Assembly: GCA_964236535.1 (NCBI GenBank)
Contig: CAXSEF010000079.1
Location: 1 to 15,490, forward strand
DNA from: CAXSEF01 sp964236535
Lineage (GTDB): Bacteria; Pseudomonadota; Alphaproteobacteria; Acetobacterales; Acetobacteraceae
Direction: 5' to 3'
DNA length: 15,490 nt
Shown here: piece by piece, positions 1 through 5,923 of the stretch
Layout: each line of letters starts with the position of its first letter
Position numbering within the stretch: the stretch's first letter is position 1
Notes under the pieces: model-generated
Databases searched by the model: none
Told to the model about the DNA's origin: nothing
The model's input: the letters and a program-made list of their open reading frames with translations, nothing else
Made by a program: the position numbers and the translations under genes

Positions 1-1790
1 CCCCCCAACTGCGGCGCAGCCGCCAGCAGCGCCGCCGCATACTCGCTCTCCGGCCGCGCCAGCAGCGCCCCGGTCTCCGCCAGCTCCACCACCCGCCCCC
101 CGCGCAGCACCAGAACCCGGTGCGCCAGATAGCTCACCGCCGCCAGGTCGTGGCTGATGAACACGTAGCCCAAGCCCCGCTCCGCCGACAGATCCTTCAG
201 CAAGTTCAGCAGCATCGCCTGCGTCGACACGTCCAGGCTCGACGTCGGCTCGTCCAGCACGATGATGTCCGGCTCCGCCGCCAGCGCCCGCGCGATCGCG
301 ATCCGTTGCGCCTGCCCGCCGCTCACCGCCCCCGGCAGCCGCACCGCCACCCCCGGCGTAAGCCCCACCCGCTCCAGCAGCCGCGCCACCGCCGCCTGCC
401 GCTCCCCCGCCGGCATCCCCGCCAGCCGCAGCGGCTCGCCCACGCTCTGCCCGATCGAAAGCCGCGGGTTCAGCGACTCGCGCGGGTCCTGGAACACCAC
501 CTGGATGCGCCGCCGCTGCCGCCGGAACGCCGCCCCGTGCAGCCGCTGCAGGTCCCGCCCCTCCAGCAGGATCCGCCCGTCGTACGCCGCCATCTGCAGG
601 ATCGCCCGCCCCAGCGTCGACTTGCCCGACCCGCTCTCGCCCACCACCCCCAGGCACTCGCCCCGCCCCAGCGTGAAGCTCACCCCCGACAGCGACGGCG
701 CGCTCCGCCCGAACCACCCCGCCCGCCCGTACGTCACCCCCACGTCCTCGACGTCGAGCAGCGTCCGCCGCGCCCCCGCCGGCGCCACCGGCACCACCAC
801 CTCCAGGTCCGCCACCGGCACCGGCTGCGGATACAGGCACGCCACCGTCGTCCCCTCCACCGCACGCGCCGCCGGATAGGCCGGCTCGCACGGCGGCTGC
901 CGATACAGGCAGCGCGGCGCGAACCGGCACCCCGCCGGCCGCGTCTCCGGCTCCGGCAGCGTCCCCGGGATCGTGCGCAGCCGCCCCCGCCCCACCCGCG
1001 CCACCGACCCCAGCAGCGCCTGGCTATACGGATGGCTCGGATGCGCGAAGAACCCGCCCGCCGGACCCCACTCCACGCTCCGCCCCGCATACAGCACGTG
1101 CACCGTGTCCGCGTGCTCCTCCACCACCGACAGGTCGTGCGTGACGAACAGCACCCCCATGCCGTGCTCCCGCCGCAGCCGCGCCAGCAGCGCCATGATC
1201 TGCCGCGCCACCAGCGGGTCGAGCCCCGTCGTCGGCTCGTCCGCGATCAGCAGCGCCGGGTTGCACGCCAGCGCGCACGCGATCATCACCCGCTGCCGCA
1301 TCCCCCCCGAGAACTCGTGCGGATACGCCCCCAGCCGCCGCCCCGCCTCCGGGATCCCCACCTCGTCCAGCAGCTCGCGCGCCCGCGCCACCGCCTGCCG
1401 CCCGTCGCACCCCACATGCGCCCGGTACGCCTCCGCCACCTGGTGCCCCACCGTGTGCGACGGGTTCAGCGCCGCCAGCGGGTTCTGGAACACCATCCCC
1501 ACGTCGCGCCCGCGCACCCGCCGCAGCGCCGGCTCCCCCAGCAGCAGCAGGTCGCGCTCCGCCCCGTCCACCCCGCGCAGCCACGCCCGGCCCGACAGCA
1601 CCGCCCCCGGCGGCAGCAGCCGCATCACCGACAGCGCCGCCATCGTCTTGCCCGACCCCGACTCGCCCACCAGCGCCAGCATCTCGCCCGCCCGCACCTC
1701 CAGGTCGAGCCCGTCCAGCACCGGAACCACCCGCCGCCCGCGCGGCAACGCCACGCCGAGCCCCTGCAGCCGCAGCACCGCCTCCCTCAC
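1..1790 (-). CDS. Double-domain ABC ATPase of an Opp/Dpp/Yej-type importer (3' end outside the window)
   Basis: This cytoplasmic energy subunit should hydrolyse ATP to drive import through the two permeases encoded upstream. Two complete ATPase domains lie in one frame. Domain 1 has Walker A GESGSGKT (residues 42-49), signature EFSGGMRQR (about 159-167), Walker B LLIADEP and an H-loop VTHD. An oligopeptide-transporter C-terminal block (HPSHPYSQALL) and a Cys-containing CRFAPRC segment follow. Domain 2 has Walker A GESGSGKS (384-391), signature SGGQAQR (490-496, with V instead of the usual L before SGG) and IIVLDEP. Such DppD-DppF fusions are typical of YejF. At least 596 residues are present and the frame is still open at the left edge, so the stop lies just outside. 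The start is taken as GTG at 1790; GTG at 1805 is an alternative. Neither has a clear Shine-Dalgarno sequence, because a palindromic repeat abuts the start. Confidence 0.9.
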   Translation of the reverse strand, partial: MREAVLRLQGLGVALPRGRRVVPVLDGLDLEVRAGEMLALVGESGSGKTMAALSVMRLLPPGAVLSGRAWLRGVDGAERDLLLLGEPALRRVRGRDVGMVFQNPLAALNPSHTVGHQVAEAYRAHVGCDGRQAVARARELLDEVGIPEAGRRLGAYPHEFSGGMRQRVMIACALACNPALLIADEPTTGLDPLVARQIMALLARLRREHGMGVLFVTHDLSVVEEHADTVHVLYAGRSVEWGPAGGFFAHPSHPYSQALLGSVARVGRGRLRTIPGTLPEPETRPAGCRFAPRCLYRQPPCEPAYPAARAVEGTTVACLYPQPVPVADLEVVVPVAPAGARRTLLDVEDVGVTYGRAGWFGRSAPSLSGVSFTLGRGECLGVVGESGSGKSTLGRAILQMAAYDGRILLEGRDLQRLHGAAFRRQRRRIQVVFQDPRESLNPRLSIGQSVGEPLRLAGMPAGERQAAVARLLERVGLTPGVAVRLPGAVSGGQAQRIAIARALAAEPDIIVLDEPTSSLDVSTQAMLLNLLKDLSAERGLGYVFISHDLAAVSYLAHRVLVLRGGRVVELAETGALLARPESEYAAALLAAAPQLG

Positions 1791-1810
1791 CGGGCGAAGC
1801 CCCACGAGGC

Positions 1811-1960
1811 AAGGCCAGGGCGCTGCCCTGGACCCGCCGGGTCCTGAAGCCCCGGACCCGCAAGCCGTCCACCCCCCGCCCGGGGCGACGTGCCGCGATC
1901 CCTGTCAAAGGCATTCCAAAGGCTCAGCCTTTGGCGGGTCCAGGGCAGCGCCCTGGCCTT
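1811..1960. repeat. Palindromic intergenic repeat, copy 1 (between permease and ATPase genes)
   Basis: The two ends, 1811-1838 and 1933-1960, are perfect 28-nt inverted copies of each other. Each arm also contains its own hairpin (CCAGGGC facing GCCCTGG). The interior carries a CCAAAGGC / GCCTTTGG hairpin at about 1917-1934. It fills most of the 199-bp gap between the permease stop (1990) and the ATPase start (1790). It belongs to the same family as the other dispersed copies in this window. Its position inside an otherwise tight transporter operon suggests insertion, or a role in setting subunit ratios; that is inference. Confidence 0.85.
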
Positions 1961-1989
1961 CCTGCCCTCCACCCCAGCCCCCGGCCCCG

Positions 1990-2868
1990 TCACCGTCCCC
2001 CCTGCCTGGCCAGCAGCCCCTGTCCGGTCATCGACGCCGCCAGCAGCGCCGCGAATATCGCGAGCCCCGGCGGCAGGATCAGCCACCACGGCGACAGTGC
2101 TACCAGCGCCAGCCCCGACTGCAGCAGCCCGCCCCAGCTCGTGTACGGCGGCTGCACCCCCAGCCCGAGGAAGCTCAGCGCCGACAGCGCGAACACCAGG
2201 TCCCCCACCAGCAGCGTCCCGTTCACCACCAGCAGTGGCGCCATCACCCGCAGCAGGTGCATCCGCGCCACGTAGAACCGCCCCCCGCCGAGCTGCTGCG
2301 CCGCCAGCACGAAGTCCCGCCCGCGCTGCGCGAACACCTCGTTGCGCACCAGCCGCGCCAGCCCCGGCCACGAGATCAAGCCCAGCAGCAGCACCAGCGA
2401 CGCGTCGCTCAGCCGCACCAGCGACGCGAAGAAGATCAGCACCACCAGCCCCGGCAGCGCCAGCACCGCGTCCAGCAGCCGCATCAGCACCGCGTCCACC
2501 CACGCCGGCCCGAGCCCCGACGCCAGCCCGTACCCCGTGCCCACCACGAACGCCAGCAGCGCCGCCGGCAGGCTCACCTCCAGCGTCGACGCCCCCCCCG
2601 CCAGCAGCCGCGCCAGCGCGTCGCGCCCCAGCTCGTCGGTCCCCAGCGGGCTCCCCCAGCCCGGCCGCAGCAGCACCCGGTCCGCGTGCAGCGCATACGC
2701 ATCGACGCCGTACAGCCACGGCCCCGCGAAGCTCGCCACCAGCAGCACCACCCCCAGCGCCAGCCCCGCCGCGAGCACCCCCCGGTCCGACAGCCACGCC
2801 CCCACCCGCGACCCCAGCGGCGCCACCAGCGCCCCCGGCACCCCGCCCGTCCGCAGCGCGTCGCTCAT
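1990..2868 (-). CDS. Opp/Dpp-type ABC permease (DppC/OppC family)
   Basis: This is an inner-membrane permease that would pair with the DppB-like permease encoded upstream to form the import channel. The 292-residue product has an N-terminal membrane helix (about 32-53) and the family hallmark SPLGTDELGRD (73-83). Further helices follow, then the cytoplasmic EAA-type coupling loop GRDFVLAAQQLGG (183-195) and the DppC/OppC motif LSALSFLGLGVQPP (228-241) before SWGGLL. The ATG at 2868 is chosen because homology begins soon after it and a G-rich stretch (GGGGGGCG) precedes it. An upstream in-frame ATG at 3081 would only translate the repeat. The gene is separated from the upstream permease by repeat copy 2 and from the ATPase by copy 1. 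Confidence 0.92.
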   Translation of the reverse strand: MSDALRTGGVPGALVAPLGSRVGAWLSDRGVLAAGLALGVVLLVASFAGPWLYGVDAYALHADRVLLRPGWGSPLGTDELGRDALARLLAGGASTLEVSLPAALLAFVVGTGYGLASGLGPAWVDAVLMRLLDAVLALPGLVVLIFFASLVRLSDASLVLLLGLISWPGLARLVRNEVFAQRGRDFVLAAQQLGGGRFYVARMHLLRVMAPLLVVNGTLLVGDLVFALSALSFLGLGVQPPYTSWGGLLQSGLALVALSPWWLILPPGLAIFAALLAASMTGQGLLARQGGR

Positions 2869-2880
2869 CCACGCCCCCCG

Positions 2881-3069
2881 CAAGCGCAGCAAGCCTGGGC
2901 TCCCCCTCCGCCCGCATTCCAGCGGCCCAGGCGGGACCGCCGGAACCTTGCGCGGGCCACGCCCGGACCCGCCAAAGGCCTGAGGCCTCCGGAAACCCGT
3001 CCCCTGAACATAACGACTCCAAAGGCGAGGCCTCTGGCGGAGTCCGGAGGCGGAGCCTCTGGCCTTGCT
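2881..3069 (-). repeat. Palindromic intergenic repeat, copy 2 (full length, minus orientation)
   Basis: Read on the minus strand, this about 189-bp element lines up almost end to end with the plus-strand copy at 13861-14050. It is a string of hairpins: CCAGAGGCTCCGCCTCCGG, then CCAGAGGC facing GCCTTTGG, then GGAGGCCTCAGGCC, then a long TTCC...GGAA stem (2917-2945). In that stem one base pair is G-C here and A-T in the other copy, so pairing is preserved. The element occupies nearly the whole gap between the two permease genes of one operon. No transposase is attached. Confidence 0.85.
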
Positions 3070-3090
3070 TCCTTCCCCCACCCCCCGGGC

Positions 3091-4041
3091 TCACTCATAC
3101 GAGGCCCGCGGATCGAGCAGCCCGTTCACCAGGTCCGCCAGCAGGTTGCCCAGCACCGTCAGCACCCCGATCAGCAGCACGATCGCCACCAGCACCGGGT
3201 AGTCCTGCGCCAGCGCCGAGCGCCACAGCAGCCATCCCAGCCCCGGATACGAGAACACCGTCTCCACCACCACGCCGCCCGCGAAGATGTACGGGAACGA
3301 CAGCCCCAGCACCGTCACCAGCGGCCGCAGCGCGTTGCGCAGCACGTGCCCGAACAGGATGCGCGGGAAGCTCAGCCCCTTCGCCGCCGCCGTCCGCACG
3401 TAGTCGCGCGCCAGCTCCTCGTGCACCGACTGCGCGAAGTACCGCGACAGCCCCGCCACCGTCACCAGCGAGATCGTCAGCACCGGCAGCACCAGGTGCG
3501 ACAGGTACGACCCCACCGGCGGCTCCGCCACCCGGATGTCGACGAGCCCCCCCGCCGGCAGCCAGCCCAGCTGGATCGCGAACAGCAGCACCAGCACGGT
3601 CCCCACGAAGAACGACGGCACCGCATACAGCGCCAGCTCCAGCGCCCCGATCGCCCGCCCCGGCCAGCGCAGGTAGTACACCCCGTGCAGCAGCCCCATC
3701 GCGATCGCCGCCAGGGTGCTCACCAGCGTCGCCACCGCATACATCGCCAGCGTGTTGCGCTCGTAGCTCACCAGCAGCTCGCCCACCGGCCGGTGCAGCA
3801 GGAACGAGAACCCGAGGTCGCCGTGCAGCAGGTGCTGCCACCAGATCAGGTACTGCCGCCACAGCGGCACGTCGAGCCCGAGCTGCGCGTTCAGCGCCGC
3901 CACCGCCCCGGGCGTCGCCTTCATCCCCAGGATCGAATACGCCGGCCCCCCCGGCGTCAGGTGCACCAGCACGAAGGTCAGCGTCACCAGGATCACCAGC
4001 GACAGCGCCGACGCCCCCAGCCTAGCGGGCAGCTTGCGCAT
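3091..4041 (-). CDS. Opp/Dpp-type ABC permease (DppB/OppB family)
   Basis: This is the first inner-membrane permease of the importer. The 316-residue product begins with a positive N-terminus and a membrane helix (about 11-29) leading into HLTPGGPA, the usual DppB start. A periplasmic domain follows with RNTLAM near residue 95. After more helices comes the EAA coupling loop ELARDYVRTAAAKGLSFPRI (209-228), and the C-terminal VVVETVFSYPGLGWLLW block (257-273) is diagnostic for DppB/OppB. The ATG at 4041 lies inside the end of the binding-protein gene (20-nt overlap) and is preceded by GAGAGGG about six bases away. This implies translational coupling and one operon. Confidence 0.94.
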   Translation of the reverse strand: MRKLPARLGASALSLVILVTLTFVLVHLTPGGPAYSILGMKATPGAVAALNAQLGLDVPLWRQYLIWWQHLLHGDLGFSFLLHRPVGELLVSYERNTLAMYAVATLVSTLAAIAMGLLHGVYYLRWPGRAIGALELALYAVPSFFVGTVLVLLFAIQLGWLPAGGLVDIRVAEPPVGSYLSHLVLPVLTISLVTVAGLSRYFAQSVHEELARDYVRTAAAKGLSFPRILFGHVLRNALRPLVTVLGLSFPYIFAGGVVVETVFSYPGLGWLLWRSALAQDYPVLVAIVLLIGVLTVLGNLLADLVNGLLDPRASYE

Positions 4042-5677
4042 GGCACGCCCTCTCGCCCACGAACCGCACCTTCTGCAGCGCCCACAGGAAGTTCGCCTGG
4101 ATCGCGTCGCCCAGCCCCTCGATCCCCGGCTGCACCAGCAGCGAGTACGCCCCCTGCGGCAGGATGATGAACGGCTGCAGCCCCGTCAGGTGGTCCTGCA
4201 GCCGGAACAGCGCCTCGCGCCCCGGCTTGTCCTCGACCTCGCGCAGCAGCGCGTCGGTCTCGGCATCCGAGAAATGCCCGTAGTTCTCCCCCGCCCCGGT
4301 GCCGTAGTTGGTCTGCATGTCCGGGTAGTTCGGGAAGCTCCAGCCGATCGACGCCGTCTGCCACCCGCCAGGATCGCGATTCATCAGCGCGATGATCTGG
4401 TTGAACTGCATCAGCCGTATGTTCATCCGGATGCCCACCGCCAGCAGGTTCGCCTGCACGATCTGGTACAGCACCAGCAGGTCGCTCGCCGAGTCGCTCA
4501 GCAGGTCGGTCCACTCCAGCCGCACGCCGTCCTTCTGCATGATCCCGTCCGGCCCCGGCGCGAACCCCGCCGCCGCCAGCAGCGCCCGCGCCCGCGCCGG
4601 GTCGTAGCCCACCGCGAACCGCCCCGCTTGGCCGTCGGCGGAAACGAACGTCGTCGGCACCGGCGGCACCGGCGAGCGCACCTTCACGCTGCTGCCGTGG
4701 AATGCCAGCCGGATCACCTCGTCCTCGTCCACCGCGTCGGCCATCGCCTGCCGCACCCGCACGTCCGCCAGGAACGCCGCGTCCGGATTGCGCATGTTGA
4801 TCACCAGCGAATTGTAGCCCGACTGCGGCGGCAGGTGCACCACGCTCAGCCCGGGGATCGCCAGCGCCGCGTCATAGACGTTGAACGGCAGGTTGGCCGC
4901 GTCCAGCTCTCCCGCCCGCAGCGCCTCCAGCGGGCTCGTCCCCTGCAGGAAGTCCACCACCAGCCGGTCCATCTGCGGCGCCTGGCCCACGAAGCTCGGG
5001 TTCGGCGCGAACGCCGCATACCGCCCGCTGTTGAACTCCACCAGCCGGAACGGCCCGTCCACCACCGACAGGAACCCCGCGTCGGTCTGCAGGCTGCGCT
5101 GCTCGTCGAGCGAATACCGCCCCCACGCGTGCCGCGGCAGCGCCACCAGCTGCCCCAGCCCCGACAGCTCGAACCACTCCGGATTGACCGCCTGCGTCAG
5201 CTCCACCCGCAGCACCAGCGGCCCCGTCGCCGCCACCCGCGCGAACAGCCGCGGCATCCCCCCGGTGTCGTACCCGGCGAACACCGGCCCCAGCGCCTTC
5301 ATCAGCTCGAACGCGTACACCACGTCGTCCGCCGTCACCGCCACCCCGTCCGACCACACGATCGGCTTGAGCGTCACCACATAGACCCGGCCGCCCTCCT
5401 GCACGTCGATCGAGGCCGCATGGCTGAGCGACCAGTCGATCGTATGGTCCGGCAGGAACCACAGCAGCGGCCGATAGATCAGGTTGAACAATTCGGTGTC
5501 GTACAGCGACCCCGGCGACAGCACCGGATGCAGCGACCCCGCGGCCGTCGGCGGCCCCACGCCCAGCCCGGTCGGCAACACCAGCGCCCCGCAACCCGCC
5601 GACGCCGCCACCGGCGCCAGCGTCAGCATCGCGCAGGCCAGCACCCGGCGCAGCACGGCCCTCGGTCGCTTGTTCAT
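4022..5677 (-). CDS. Periplasmic solute-binding protein of a peptide/nickel-type ABC importer (SBP_bac_5 family)
   Basis: This periplasmic protein should capture the ligand and deliver it to the two permeases. The 551-residue product fits family 5 (usually about 500-600). It starts MNKRPRAVLRRVLACAM with a hydrophobic core and a signal peptidase I site at ASA before GCGAL. A cysteine follows at once, but the lipobox is poor, so a soluble protein is more likely than a lipoprotein. Family features include LYDTELFNLIYRPLLWF, WSDGVAVTADDVVYAFELM, the FRLVEFNSGRYAAFAPNP segment and VRQAMADAVDEDEVIR. The ATG at 5677 is chosen because the signal peptide starts there; the frame stays open upstream to 5833 through repeat sequence. 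No clear Shine-Dalgarno is seen. The C-terminus overlaps the next permease gene. The ligand cannot be told; peptides, metal chelates and opines are all possible. Confidence 0.93.
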   Translation of the reverse strand: MNKRPRAVLRRVLACAMLTLAPVAASAGCGALVLPTGLGVGPPTAAGSLHPVLSPGSLYDTELFNLIYRPLLWFLPDHTIDWSLSHAASIDVQEGGRVYVVTLKPIVWSDGVAVTADDVVYAFELMKALGPVFAGYDTGGMPRLFARVAATGPLVLRVELTQAVNPEWFELSGLGQLVALPRHAWGRYSLDEQRSLQTDAGFLSVVDGPFRLVEFNSGRYAAFAPNPSFVGQAPQMDRLVVDFLQGTSPLEALRAGELDAANLPFNVYDAALAIPGLSVVHLPPQSGYNSLVINMRNPDAAFLADVRVRQAMADAVDEDEVIRLAFHGSSVKVRSPVPPVPTTFVSADGQAGRFAVGYDPARARALLAAAGFAPGPDGIMQKDGVRLEWTDLLSDSASDLLVLYQIVQANLLAVGIRMNIRLMQFNQIIALMNRDPGGWQTASIGWSFPNYPDMQTNYGTGAGENYGHFSDAETDALLREVEDKPGREALFRLQDHLTGLQPFIILPQGAYSLLVQPGIEGLGDAIQANFLWALQKVRFVGERACHAQAAR

Positions 5678-5706
5678 GGCGTCAGCAGAAGCAGTATTGG
5701 CCAGGA

Positions 5707-5723
5707 TTGTCACGTCATGACAA
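5707..5723. promoter_or_regulatory. Inverted repeat upstream of the binding-protein gene, possible operator/promoter site
   Basis: A perfect 6-bp inverted repeat, TTGTCA and TGACAA separated by CGTCA, sits 30 bp upstream of the binding-protein start codon. On the minus strand the outer TTGTCA could double as a -35 element with a weak CAATAC 18 bp downstream. That would let the ABC genes be expressed separately from the receptor gene. The palindrome is seen directly; the promoter and operator roles are inference. Confidence 0.35.
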
Positions 5724-5740
5724 GACGGCAGGGCAGGGGA

Positions 5741-5887
5741 GCAAGGCCGGGCTCTGCCCGGACCCGCCAGGGGCGAGCCGCCCCTGGACCGGCGCGAATG
5801 CAGCGGGCCCGGGGCGTCGTGCCCCCAGGACAAACCGTCTCCACAGGCTCCCGACCTCCGGCGGGTCCGGGCAGAGCCCGGCCTCGC
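5741..5887. repeat. Palindromic intergenic repeat, copy 3 (between receptor and binding-protein genes)
   Basis: The ends 5741-5768 and 5860-5887 are inverted copies matching at 27 of 28 bases. Each arm holds a local hairpin CCGGGC facing GCCCGG. This arm version differs from copy 1 (CCAGGGC facing GCCCTGG), yet both arms of this copy share the change. The element lies in the 246-bp gap between the receptor stop and the binding-protein start. It may terminate or attenuate read-through between them. Confidence 0.82.
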
Positions 5888-5923
5888 GTCCTCGATCCCC
5901 CCGGACCCTGCCCGCGCAGGGCC

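Noticed and set aside
120..4167. Long plus-strand open frames (for example 120-1847, 973-4167, 1890-4025)
   Set aside because: Their translations are Arg/Pro/Ala/His-rich low-complexity strings antisense to clear ABC transporter genes, a known artefact of very high GC content.
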